The position numbers and the translations under genes are program-made. Below the pieces are notes generated by a model. That model had not been told where the DNA came from, did not search any database, and saw only the letters and a list, made by a program, of their open reading frames with translations. From Marinococcus luteus (GTDB taxonomy: Bacteria; Bacillota; Bacilli; Bacillales; Marinococcaceae), in the NCBI RefSeq assembly GCF_900106595.1, contig NZ_FNNC01000002.1, positions 62,001-126,000 on the forward strand: a stretch of DNA of 64,000 bases, given 5' to 3'. Each line of letters starts with the position of its first letter. Within the stretch, counting starts at the first letter, position 1. Positions 29,482 through 37,516 of this stretch are shown here, one piece after another.

Positions 29482-29952
29482 TTACAGCAGCTTTGCCATA
29501 ACTACGACGCCAAACGGCGGCTGGCCTTCTTTTTCTGCAGTATATTCCCTTATATTTTCGTAACCCATCCGCAGATACATCTGGACATTTTGAGGCGTCG
29601 ACGCCCGCACTTTACAGTAAACCCCTTCGAACTTCTCTTTTAAGGCAGCCTCCTCCACCCAGCGGACAAGCGCGGCAGCAGCCCCGTTGCCGCGGTAGGA
29701 AGGGCGGACCGACAGACGGTGGAAATAAATATAATTCTCCTCCGGCCGGAATCGGATCATCGCTGCCGCTTCCCCGTCCTTCCACCAGACGGCGGCTCGT
29801 TCTCCCTGCTCCATTTCAGCCTGAATGGCCTCTGTTGTTTCCTGAATGGCTCCTGACGGCGGCGACTCGTTCCGGTATTCCCAGAACGCTTCATACATAA
29901 TGGCGTTAATCAGTGCTGCTTCTGACGGCCCTGCTTCTAATATTTCTTTCAT
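29482..29952 (-). CDS. GNAT-family N-acetyltransferase
   Basis: A 156-residue acetyl-CoA-dependent acyltransferase. The acetyl-CoA-binding segment is LSVRPSYRGNGAAAALVRWV (R/QxxGxG/A, around residues 85-104), followed by VRASTPQNVQMYLRMGYENI, the usual ending of the GNAT fold. The substrate is unknown. ATG 29952 lies 6 nt after AGGAGG; the ORF upstream to 29994 has no SD. Single gene. Confidence 0.85.
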   Translation of the reverse strand: MKEILEAGPSEAALINAIMYEAFWEYRNESPPSGAIQETTEAIQAEMEQGERAAVWWKDGEAAAMIRFRPEENYIYFHRLSVRPSYRGNGAAAALVRWVEEAALKEKFEGVYCKVRASTPQNVQMYLRMGYENIREYTAEKEGQPPFGVVVMAKLL

Positions 29953-30021
29953 TCTTTTCCTCCTGGCACCTTCCGAGTCCATGCTTATGATCATTTATCG
30001 TACCATATTTATTCAGGCACG

Positions 30022-30048
30022 AAAAAAGAACCTGCCGGTGGCAGGTTC
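30022..30048 (-). terminator. Terminator of the SleB-like gene
   Basis: Stem GAACCTGCC / GGCAGGTTC and T6 on the minus strand. Confidence 0.85.
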
Positions 30049-30061
30049 CTGATTCTCATCA

Positions 30062-30685
30062 TCAGCTTGCAAAAACGTGCTGGCCGATGGATAAATTCGG
30101 CGTCCGGGTCCAGATCCAGTCAGAGGTTACATCCTCCGGGTTGTAATAATACATCGAACCATTGGATGGATCATAGCCATTCCATGCCTGCCTGACCGCT
30201 TCGTACGCTGTCTGGTCCGGTGTCATGCTGTACTGTCCATCAGCTACTGCGGTGAAAGCATTCTGCTGCTGAATGACGCCGTTTACGTTGTTGGGAAATT
30301 CAGCAGATTCAAGACGGTTTAAAATAACCGCTGCCACACCTATCTGTCCTTCAAAGGATTCTCCACGGGCTTCCCCGTAGACCGCCTTAGCCACTGATGT
30401 AACTTCATCTATGCGGCTGGTTGTCTGCGGACCCGCCGCCCCGTCCACGATTAAGCCAAAATCACTTTGAAACTGTTCTACTGCCCGGGCGGTTGCCGGG
30501 CCGTAATAACCGGTCGCATTCGTATGTAAGTATCCCATCTGTATTAAATCCTGCTGAAGCGCCGTTACTTCCGGGCCCTGTGCCTCCGTTTCCAGCATAG
30601 ATGCCTTAGTGGTATCCGGTGAAGCGAAAATAAAGATTGTAGCCATAATTGCAATAATAGTACTGAATAATAATTTCCTGTTCAC
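30062..30685 (-). CDS. Secreted cell-wall hydrolase, SleB/CwlJ-type with PG-binding domain
   Basis: A 207-residue exported peptidoglycan hydrolase. It has a signal peptide (NRKLLFSTIIAIMATIFIFASPDTTKASM), a PG_binding_1 domain (EVTALQQDLIQMGYLHTNATGYYGPATARAVEQFQSDFGL split over about 45-85), then a Hydrolase_2 domain with AKAVYGEARGESFEGQIGVAAVILNR (catalytic Glu in GEARGE) and the C-terminal WNGYDPSNG...YYYNPE. This is the layout of SleB spore-cortex lytic enzymes, though vegetative YkvT-like homologues share it. The start is GTG 30685 after GGAGGTG. Spore germination or wall turnover are both possible. Confidence 0.9.
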   Translation of the reverse strand: MNRKLLFSTIIAIMATIFIFASPDTTKASMLETEAQGPEVTALQQDLIQMGYLHTNATGYYGPATARAVEQFQSDFGLIVDGAAGPQTTSRIDEVTSVAKAVYGEARGESFEGQIGVAAVILNRLESAEFPNNVNGVIQQQNAFTAVADGQYSMTPDQTAYEAVRQAWNGYDPSNGSMYYYNPEDVTSDWIWTRTPNLSIGQHVFAS

Positions 30686-30809
30686 TTTTTCACCTCCACA
30701 CATATTGTATCCAAAAAATTCAATTTTCTAAACAATTTTCCTTCTTTTCAGGGAAAGTATATAACAAGGTACTAAGTGCTGGTGTTAAACAGTTCCAAAT
30801 TTTACCAAT

Positions 30810-30838
30810 AAAAAAGACCCCCATGAAAAATGGGAGTC
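30810..30838 (-). terminator. Terminator of the BCCT gene
   Basis: Stem GACTCCCAT / ATGGGGGTC with T6 on the minus strand. Confidence 0.85.
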
Positions 30839-30850
30839 CCGACATTCTTT

Positions 30851-32383
30851 TTATGAAGCTTTATCCGGTTTGTCTGTATCTTTTCGTTTATCCTTTGTTT
30901 CAATATCTGTTTCTTCCCTCAGCGCTTTAAACAGCGAGTATACCATCAGTATCATCACAATGGAAAACGGGAGCGCCGATATAATCATGACGTTCTGCAG
31001 GGCATCTATCCCTCCGGAATAAAGCAGTACGGCCGCTGTGGCTGAGAGCATAATCCCCCAGATAAACTTTACGACTGCGGACGGATTTAATGCCCCGTTC
31101 GACGTCTGCATGCCGAGCACAAATGTTGCAGAATCGGCAGACGTGATAAAGAAGGAAATAATCAAAAGGAGCGTGATAACTGACAACACAGCGCTGAGCG
31201 CATAGTTATCAAATACGCCAAAGATGGCCTCCTCAGCAGCCAGGGAGGAAATGTCTGCAAGACCAGTGCTCTGGACGTTTAACGTCGCACCGCCAAACAG
31301 GGAGAACCAGATAAAGCTCACAATCGACGGCACGAGAAGAACACCGATGGTAAATTCCTTCAGGGTCCGCCCTCTCGACACCCGGGCAATAAATATGCCC
31401 ACAAATGGTGACCAGGACATCCACCAGGCCCAGTAGAAAATGGTCCACGCATTAATCCATTCCCTCGAGCTGTCGGACGTTGGCGCGATCCGGAAACTCA
31501 TGCTCGGAAGCGACTGCAGATATGTGCCGATCGTATTCGTAAACAAATTCATGGAAAACAACGTCGGCCCGACAAAAAGCATTAAAATGAATAAAATGAC
31601 CGTTAAGTATATGTTCGCGTTACTCAGGAATTTGATCCCTTTATTTAAGCCGGTATACGCTGATATTAAAAACAAAACAGTAATAACGACAATCACAATC
31701 AGCTGCACCGTATAATTGTTCGGTGTATCAAACAGATAAGCCATGCCCCCGGACACCTGCGCCGCCCCGACACCAAGGGTGGTCGCGATGCCTGACACCG
31801 TGGCAACCAATGCGACAATGTCCACTACTTTTCCGCCGATTCCTTTTTCGTTCATAATCGGACTGAGCATGGCGCTCACCATGCCGGGTGCGCCGCGCCG
31901 GAACGTAAAGTAGGCAAAACAGATGGCCGTGATGCCGTAAATCGCCCATGGGTGTATCCCCCAGTGCAGAAACATATAGCGCATGGAATCGACGAGCGCC
32001 TGGTCCGTTCCGACCTCTGCTTCCGGAGCGTTCGTTGCATAGTGCGAGACCGTCTCCGCCCCGCTCCAGAATACAAGCCCGACTCCCATGCCGGCACTGA
32101 ACAGCATTGCAAACCAGGTTGGATAGCTGTATTCCGGCCGGTCCTCCGGCCTTCCGAGACGGATGTTTCCGTACCTGCTGAAAATAAAATAAATACATAA
32201 AAGCACAAATGCCGATACAATTAAAAGATAATACCACCCAAAACGGTTCGAGGCGAATGTCTGCACGGCGGAAGTGGCATTAAAAAACGATTCCGGGACC
32301 GCAACTCCGACCACCGCCATAATAAGTAGTATTACTAAGGCTCCGTAAAACACAAAGCCTACTCTTGGTTTTTGATTATCCAC
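30851..32383 (-). CDS. BCCT-family glycine betaine/choline transporter
   Basis: Imports a quaternary ammonium osmolyte with Na+ or H+. The 510-residue protein has twelve membrane segments, the FSAGMGVGLVFWSGAE loop (around 93-108), and the substrate-box stretch YWAWWMSWSPFVGIFIARVSRGRTLKEF (around 313-340) with conserved tryptophans. The Gly-Met-Gly-Val-Gly of the first half fits betaine transporters (BetP/OpuD/BetL). The charged C-terminal tail is short, so osmosensing like BetP is not assured. It fits the salt-adapted character of the genome. Confidence 0.93.
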   Translation of the reverse strand: MDNQKPRVGFVFYGALVILLIMAVVGVAVPESFFNATSAVQTFASNRFGWYYLLIVSAFVLLCIYFIFSRYGNIRLGRPEDRPEYSYPTWFAMLFSAGMGVGLVFWSGAETVSHYATNAPEAEVGTDQALVDSMRYMFLHWGIHPWAIYGITAICFAYFTFRRGAPGMVSAMLSPIMNEKGIGGKVVDIVALVATVSGIATTLGVGAAQVSGGMAYLFDTPNNYTVQLIVIVVITVLFLISAYTGLNKGIKFLSNANIYLTVILFILMLFVGPTLFSMNLFTNTIGTYLQSLPSMSFRIAPTSDSSREWINAWTIFYWAWWMSWSPFVGIFIARVSRGRTLKEFTIGVLLVPSIVSFIWFSLFGGATLNVQSTGLADISSLAAEEAIFGVFDNYALSAVLSVITLLLIISFFITSADSATFVLGMQTSNGALNPSAVVKFIWGIMLSATAAVLLYSGGIDALQNVMIISALPFSIVMILMVYSLFKALREETDIETKDKRKDTDKPDKAS

Positions 32384-32780
32384 GATGGGACCCCTTCCTA
32401 TTTTATGTATACTGAAAATTATTGAACTTTTGCATTATGCAGAATTAAACGAAAAATAACAAATACACTAATTTCATAGATTTTACCGTAATTCGCGATA
32501 ATTTGTGATTACATAAGGTATCCTCATTATATAATCGTATCACCCTCTATATCACGGTTTAACTGTTTTTTTCGGCAAAACAATAAAATGATGTCAGATT
32601 TTCTCACGCGGTTTTTCTTTCTTTTAGCCTTGTGCCACCGCAAACACGCATCATTATCCTTTATTTTCCTTATTCAGGCTGTTTTTTTGCTTCCACAGAG
32701 GGAATATGATTTCATATATATGCGTATAAAAATCCGGCAACCCTATTCAAATAAAATTCCATCATTTTGGAGGCAGCAGT
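32384..32780. other. 397-bp divergent intergenic region
   Basis: AT-rich interval between the BCCT gene (-) and the acyl-CoA dehydrogenase gene (+). It holds a good minus-strand promoter at 32434-32462. On the plus strand I see TATAAA-like sequences but no convincing -35, and no RNA structure I recognise. Confidence 0.6.
32434..32462 (-). promoter_or_regulatory. Sigma-A promoter of the BCCT gene
   Basis: Minus strand TTGTTA (32462-32457), 17-nt spacer, CATAAT (32439-32434), 50 nt before the start codon. Confidence 0.55.
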
Positions 32781-33944
32781 ATGACTATGACCACCCTTTC
32801 CACAAAAGCCGAGCGGCTGCAGCAGCTCGAAGACACCTCCCGGACATTCGCCGGGAGAACGGAGGAACATGACCAAAACGGCACCTTCCCAGCTGAAAAC
32901 ATCGAGGCACTGAAAAGTATTGGCTACCCGGCCTTAACGGCCCCGGCTGCTTTTGGCGGTATTGATGCCGGTCTGCTTGAACTCGTGGAAGCCCAGGAAC
33001 TTATCGCCCGCTACGACGGATCCACATCGCTTGCTATTGGCTGGCATGCCGGGATTGTTAAAAACTTAAACGAAACACGGCCGTGGGAGGAAAATTTGTA
33101 CAGCCGTGTCATGAACGACGTCGTTGAAAACGGAGCCGTCCTGAACAATATCGCGACCGAAGCAGCAACCGGAAGTCCGACCCGCGGCGGCACGCCGGGA
33201 ACTATCGCTGAACACCAAAACAGCGGATGGATCCTGAATGGGCGAAAAACATTCGCCACCATGTCGCCCGTGCTTGATTACTATATCGTAACGGCCCATA
33301 TTACGGCAGAAGATGCTACAGCCTACTTTGTGGTGCCCAAAGAAGCTGCAGGAATATCCATTGTCGACACATGGGATTCGATTGCCATGCGCGCGACCGG
33401 CAGTCATGATGTTGTGCTTGAAAACGTCCGGGTGCCAAAGAACCACCTGGCCCAATATATCGTCCCCGGCAATAAACCAGCAGCCGGATGGCTTCTGCAC
33501 ATTCCGGCCTGTTACCTGGGAATCGCACAGGCCGCAGCTGATGAAGCTGCCCGCTTTGCTGCTTCCTACTCTCCCAACAGCATTAATGGAACGATCTCGG
33601 AGCTTCCGAACGTGCGGGAAAAACTCGGCCGGATGGAGCTTAAACTGCTGCAAAGCAGGCACTTCCTTCATTCCGTTGCGCTGAAATGGGATGAATCCAG
33701 TACTGAAACGAGACAGCAGATGAAAGGCGAATTGGGCGCAGCCAAAACGAGCATCGTTAACGAAGCCGTTGAAGTGGTCGACCTCGCTATGCGCGTTGCC
33801 GGAGCCAGAAGCCTTTCCGCTTCCAGTCCGCTGCAGCGGCATTACCGTGACATCCGCGCCGGGCTTCATAACCCTCCTATGGATGATATGGTAATTGACC
33901 AGCTCGCCGGCCGGCTTCTGGATTACCAGCCGCCTTCGTCCTAA
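32781..33944 (+). CDS. Acyl-CoA dehydrogenase family protein (YdbM-like)
   Basis: A 387-residue FAD enzyme with the acyl-CoA dehydrogenase fold: N-terminal helices, a middle beta domain (ATEAATGSPTRGG, WILNGRKTFATMSPVLDYYIV) and a C-terminal helical domain with AMRVAGARSLSASSPLQRHYRDIRAGLHNPP. The last segment places the substrate and flavin as in desulfurisation/Acd-like members. It resembles B. subtilis YdbM, whose substrate is uncertain. GGAGGCAG precedes ATG 32781 by 7 nt. Single gene with its own terminator, so not part of a beta-oxidation operon. Confidence 0.87.
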   Translation: MTMTTLSTKAERLQQLEDTSRTFAGRTEEHDQNGTFPAENIEALKSIGYPALTAPAAFGGIDAGLLELVEAQELIARYDGSTSLAIGWHAGIVKNLNETRPWEENLYSRVMNDVVENGAVLNNIATEAATGSPTRGGTPGTIAEHQNSGWILNGRKTFATMSPVLDYYIVTAHITAEDATAYFVVPKEAAGISIVDTWDSIAMRATGSHDVVLENVRVPKNHLAQYIVPGNKPAAGWLLHIPACYLGIAQAAADEAARFAASYSPNSINGTISELPNVREKLGRMELKLLQSRHFLHSVALKWDESSTETRQQMKGELGAAKTSIVNEAVEVVDLAMRVAGARSLSASSPLQRHYRDIRAGLHNPPMDDMVIDQLAGRLLDYQPPSS

Positions 33945-33970
33945 GAAACCGCTCCCGGCGGTTTCTTTTT
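33945..33970 (+). terminator. Terminator of the acyl-CoA dehydrogenase gene
   Basis: GAAACCG / CGGTTTC stem followed by T6. Confidence 0.75.
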
Positions 33971-34005
33971 TATGCCGTTTTCTGTTGCCGCCTCCTCTAT
34001 TGTAC

Positions 34006-34031
34006 GTTTGTAATATGCATCCTGATGGTAT
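34006..34031 (+). promoter_or_regulatory. Sigma-B-like promoter
   Basis: GTTTGT (34006-34011), 14-nt spacer, TGGTAT (34026-34031), ahead of a homologue of a known sigma-B gene (ydaD/GSP39). Confidence 0.5.
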
Positions 34032-34077
34032 AAATAACAATGTACACATGATTTCAATTTGAGAAAGGATGTTACAC

Positions 34078-34944
34078 ATGGATCCTAGAGATATGCAGAA
34101 CGGAAGTACGCCAAGACAGCGCCAGGACAAACAGCCGGGCATTGAATCGAAGATGGAGCCGCTCCCGGCTCATCCAACCGATTATCAGGGGACCGGGAAA
34201 CTAAAGGGAAAAGCCGCGCTTATCACCGGCGGCGATAGCGGTATCGGACGCTCGGTAGCTCTTCTTTATGCCAAAGAGGGAGCCAATGTCGCCATTTCCT
34301 ACCTTGATGAACATGACGATGCTGAAGAAACGAAGCGCATGGTTGAAGCAGAAGGAGGCAGATGCCTGCTGCTTCCGGGAGATATTAAAGAGGAATCCCA
34401 TTGTATCGATCTCGTGAAACAGACGGCAGAGGAGTTTGGCGGATTAAACATTCTCGTTAACAACGCAGCGATCCAGCACGTCCACGAAAACGTCGAGGAT
34501 ATTCCATCCGACGAATTCGAGGATGTGTTCCGTACCAACTTTTTCTCCCAGTTTTATTTAACAAAAGCAGCAATGGATTATTTAACTGAAGGCGACTCGA
34601 TCATTTCCACCTCTTCGATCAACGCCTTCCGCGGCAACCCAATTCTCATGGATTACTCCGCGACAAAAGGAGCAATCACCGCCTTCATGCGAAGCATTGC
34701 CCAGAGTCTCGCTTCGAAAGGCATCCGGGTGAACAGCGTCGCTCCGGGACCTGTATGGACGCCGCTTATTCCTTCTTCATTTAATGAAGACGGGGTCGAG
34801 GATTTTGGGCAGGACACGCTGATGAACCGTCCCGGCCAGCCATCTGAGCACGCATGGCCATATGTGATGCTTGCTTCTGATGAAGCCTCCTATATGACCG
34901 GACAGACGATTCATATTAACGGAGGCGCCTACACGTCTTCTTAA
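34078..34944 (+). CDS. SDR oxidoreductase, general stress protein 39-like (YdaD)
   Basis: A 288-residue classical short-chain dehydrogenase with a 40-residue N-terminal extension (PRQRQDKQPGIESKMEPLP) typical of the YdaD/YhdF/YhxC group. Cofactor loop is ALITGGDSGIGRSVALLYAKEGA, followed by NILVNNAA, the Ser of ISTSSINAF, and YSATKGA with the catalytic Tyr/Lys. The Asp/Glu pattern after beta-2 does not settle NAD against NADP. ATG 34078 lies 8 nt after AAAGGA. The substrate is unknown. Sigma-B control is suggested by the promoter upstream. Confidence 0.9.
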   Translation: MDPRDMQNGSTPRQRQDKQPGIESKMEPLPAHPTDYQGTGKLKGKAALITGGDSGIGRSVALLYAKEGANVAISYLDEHDDAEETKRMVEAEGGRCLLLPGDIKEESHCIDLVKQTAEEFGGLNILVNNAAIQHVHENVEDIPSDEFEDVFRTNFFSQFYLTKAAMDYLTEGDSIISTSSINAFRGNPILMDYSATKGAITAFMRSIAQSLASKGIRVNSVAPGPVWTPLIPSSFNEDGVEDFGQDTLMNRPGQPSEHAWPYVMLASDEASYMTGQTIHINGGAYTSS

Positions 34945-34949
34945 CGTTC

Positions 34950-34989
34950 AAAAAGGCTTCGAATCCACTTAGGATTCGAAGCTTTTTTT
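34950..34989. terminator. Bidirectional terminator
   Basis: Stem GCTTCGAATCC / GGATTCGAAGC with A4 and T7 flanks, between convergent genes. Confidence 0.9.
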
Positions 34990-36052
34990 ACTTTAGCTTG
35001 ACCTGAATCGTTTCAACCGCATTGTAGCCGTAGCCCTTTTGATTCCAGAAGGCCTGCATAGGCTGCTGGCGTCCACCAGCATCGCGGGCCCTGGCCATTA
35101 GTGTATATTCTCCGGCCGCCGCTTCCGGCCACTCATAGAACCATTTTGTCCATGTGTACGGCGTATCGCTTCGAGGCTCAAGCTGTGCCTCCGCCCATGT
35201 CTGGCCGCCATCTGTACTTACTTCGACCAGCTCGATAACAGCTTCGCCCGACCAGGCAATGCCTTCTATTACCTGCGTTCCTTCTTTTGTAATTTCCATA
35301 TCAGCCGGGGACTGAATAATGCTGTTTACATTCATGGTCGTCACCGGAAAGGCGTCTTTCCGGCTGTTTTTGTGCGGATAATAAACATAGTCAATCGCCT
35401 GAAAGGGACCTTCAAACGCTTCTTTACTCACGGTGAGCCGCTCAATCCATTTCATGGAAGCCATTGCGTACCACCCCGGTACAATTAACCGAAGCGGCGC
35501 TCCGTGTTTGAAAGAGAGCGGCTGGCCGTTGTATTCGTAGGCGATGATAGTGTCCGGGTCCATCGCTTTTTCTACCGGCAGGCTCCGAGTGTAGGCATAA
35601 ACGTCCTTTTTATCGGGACGCTCTCCCGCGTCCCCTGCGGCAGTGATAACTTCCACGGCTGTTTCCTTATCCCACCCGGCTTTCCCGAGCAGGGCTTTCA
35701 GCGGCACCCCCTTCCATTTTCCCTGGCTGATGGCTCCCTTTCCCCACGGCTCTCCGAAGGCTTTGGGCTCAAATAAGCTTCTTTTGTTGCCCGCACACTC
35801 CAGCACTGTCTCTACTGTTCGTGAGGGCAGGGCCTGGATATCTTCGAGCGAAATAAATCCCGGGCTGTCCACGAGACCGTCAATCGTAACCCCTGCCGCC
35901 GGGGACTGAGGGTACGGAAAGTGATTGCGCCGGTAAAACAGTGAAGAATGCACGTGTTCGTTTCCGACAAATGGAATCGGCGTTTCCTGATTTTCCGGCT
36001 CCAGGCTTAACGTTTTTAGATACAATTCTTCCGGAACTTTTTTTGAACACAT
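34988..36052 (-). CDS. Sulfite oxidase-family molybdoenzyme
   Basis: A 354-residue molybdopterin enzyme: an Oxidored_molyb domain (about 60-220) with the Mo-ligating Cys in VLECAGNKRS and GAPLRLIVPGWYAMASMKW, then a C-terminal Mo-co dimerisation domain (EIVEVSTDGGQTWAEA..., WTKWFYEWP). This two-domain layout is that of sulfite oxidase and plant-type enzymes. There is no haem domain and no Tat signal, so it acts in the cytosol with an unknown electron acceptor. It probably oxidises sulfite. The molybdenum-cofactor genes at 46-54 kb would supply it. The SMP-30 gene upstream (17 bp) appears cotranscribed. Confidence 0.87.
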   Translation of the reverse strand: MCSKKVPEELYLKTLSLEPENQETPIPFVGNEHVHSSLFYRRNHFPYPQSPAAGVTIDGLVDSPGFISLEDIQALPSRTVETVLECAGNKRSLFEPKAFGEPWGKGAISQGKWKGVPLKALLGKAGWDKETAVEVITAAGDAGERPDKKDVYAYTRSLPVEKAMDPDTIIAYEYNGQPLSFKHGAPLRLIVPGWYAMASMKWIERLTVSKEAFEGPFQAIDYVYYPHKNSRKDAFPVTTMNVNSIIQSPADMEITKEGTQVIEGIAWSGEAVIELVEVSTDGGQTWAEAQLEPRSDTPYTWTKWFYEWPEAAAGEYTLMARARDAGGRQQPMQAFWNQKGYGYNAVETIQVKLK

Positions 36053-36069
36053 ATTCTCTCCCTTCTTTT

Positions 36070-36939
36070 TCAGCCGCCAAACGAGTAGGTTGGCATGCCC
36101 GGCACATCGGTACGGATATGAAACAGTCCACCTGCATGCGGTTCTTCGCGGAGCTCCTCTTCAGAAAGCCCGCCTCTCGCAGTTGTAATGTACAGATCCT
36201 TTAAATCTTCTCCGCCAAACACACAGGAGGTCGTTCTCTGTGCCGGAACGGTCACTGTTTCCAGACGTTCACTCGTCTGTGGATTCCAGCGTTCAACTTT
36301 CCCCAGGCGGTGCAGTGCGATCCAAAGCATGCCTTCCTGGTCCATGCACATTCCATCCGGGGAGCCTTCCTGAAACGTAATCGCTGTTCGTTTACCTGTA
36401 ATTTCCCCCGTAACAGCATTCAAATCATACGCCATCACTTTTTTAGTCGGTGTATCGATGTAATACATCATACTTCCATCTTCCGTCCAGGCCAGGCCGT
36501 TTGAAATAGTGACGCTGTCAAAAATCGTATCGAGACTCATATCTTTATTCAGGCGGTATAAAGCAGCTTCCCCTGTGCCGCGCTCGACCGCCATCGTTCC
36601 AGCCCAAAAGCGTCCGGACGGATCACATTTACCGTCATTGAACCGGTTTCCCGGCTTGTCTGCTTCCGGATCTATAATGGCTTCCTTCTCTCCGGATACG
36701 AGATCGTAGGAATAGAAGCCATCCCTCAAAGCAAGCATCATTCCTCCTTTTTCTCTCGGCACCGCAGCACATACGTGCTGATCGAGCTTACGTTCATAGT
36801 GCCGTCCTGAAGAAGGATGATATTCCATTAATTTAAAGCCATCAATATCCACCCAGTATAAAACACCGCGCCCGGCGTCCCAGCTTGGGCCTTCCCCAAG
36901 CTCTGCTTTCTGATCTATTACAAGCGATGCTTCTCTCAT
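36070..36939 (-). CDS. SMP-30/gluconolactonase-family lactonase
   Basis: A 289-residue six-bladed beta-propeller of the SMP-30/gluconolactonase family. Metal ligands sit in GEGPSWD (residues 16-22), GNRFNDGKCDPSGRFWAGTM (around 97-116), ISNGLAWTEDG and SPDGMCMDQEG, the usual Glu/Asn/Asp set. It likely hydrolyses a sugar lactone. A good AGGAGGAAAAC SD precedes ATG 36939. Its pairing with the sulfite-oxidase gene has no obvious metabolic logic. Confidence 0.9.
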   Translation of the reverse strand: MREASLVIDQKAELGEGPSWDAGRGVLYWVDIDGFKLMEYHPSSGRHYERKLDQHVCAAVPREKGGMMLALRDGFYSYDLVSGEKEAIIDPEADKPGNRFNDGKCDPSGRFWAGTMAVERGTGEAALYRLNKDMSLDTIFDSVTISNGLAWTEDGSMMYYIDTPTKKVMAYDLNAVTGEITGKRTAITFQEGSPDGMCMDQEGMLWIALHRLGKVERWNPQTSERLETVTVPAQRTTSCVFGGEDLKDLYITTARGGLSEEELREEPHAGGLFHIRTDVPGMPTYSFGG

Positions 36940-37018
36940 CCTGTTTTCCTCCTCTTCATTATTCTAATGTTCTTCTTCCCCGTCCTTTCCATGTTTAATG
37001 CCAACGAAAGCAACTTTC

Positions 37019-37050
37019 TTTACTTTTCATCAGTTTAAAGTTAAACTGAT
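37019..37050 (+). promoter_or_regulatory. mhq promoter with palindromic MhqR-type operator
   Basis: TTTACT (37019-37024), 17-nt spacer, TAAACT (37042-37047). A perfect palindrome with arms ATCAGTTTAA and TTAAACTGAT around AG (37029-37050) covers the spacer and -10, as expected for an autorepressing MarR protein. Confidence 0.75.
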
Positions 37051-37075
37051 GGCAACCGTAAAGGAGTCAATGCGT

Positions 37076-37516
37076 ATGAATAAAACCAGAATGGGCCTGC
37101 TGCTGTGGTTCCGGCTCGCCCGGGTCTATGAGCAGAACCTCAGCCGCTCGGCCGCTCATTTAAAGCAGGCGGGACTCAGCCCGCCGCAGTTCGATATTCT
37201 TGCCCAGGTGCACGCTCATCAGCCGATTACCCAAAAGGAGCTCGCGGGTAAGTTGTTTGTCACAAAGGGAAGTGTCACTTATCTTTTGAAAAAGCTCGAG
37301 GAAGAAGGGCTTGTAGCACGCAGACAGACTTGGAAGGAAAAACATATTACCCTGACCCCGCAAGGACTTGCTGCACTCGAAGCAGTCGCTCCCGGGCAGG
37401 AAGATTTTCAGGCCGCACAGTTTGACGGCCTGACAGATGCAGAAAAACGGGAGCTGCTCCGGCTGCTCCGCAAACTGCAGAAAACAACCAGGCAGGAGGA
37501 ATCATCATGCAGCTGA
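37076..37516 (+). CDS. mhqR: MarR-family repressor, MhqR-like
   Basis: A 146-residue winged-helix regulator. The domain runs from LARVYEQNLSRSAAHLKQAGLSPPQFDILAQV through the recognition helix QKELAGKLFVTKGSVTYLLKKLEEEGLV (around 60-87) to the wing (RQTWKEKHITLTPQG). It probably releases the operator upon quinone or electrophile stress; no obvious redox Cys pair is present (one Cys near the C-terminus). The first gene of an operon with a ring-cleaving dioxygenase and an esterase, the same trio of functions that MhqR controls in B. subtilis. ATG 37076 lies 9 nt after AAAGGAG. Confidence 0.87.
   Translation: MNKTRMGLLLWFRLARVYEQNLSRSAAHLKQAGLSPPQFDILAQVHAHQPITQKELAGKLFVTKGSVTYLLKKLEEEGLVARRQTWKEKHITLTPQGLAALEAVAPGQEDFQAAQFDGLTDAEKRELLRLLRKLQKTTRQEESSCS

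Noticed and set aside
32588-32872. 94-aa ORF upstream of the acyl-CoA dehydrogenase gene
   Set aside because: AT-rich low-complexity sequence that runs out of frame into the real gene, with no SD.
33066-34142. 358-aa minus-strand ORF opposite the acyl-CoA dehydrogenase gene
   Set aside because: It is a shadow of a well-supported gene and crosses its terminator and the next promoter.
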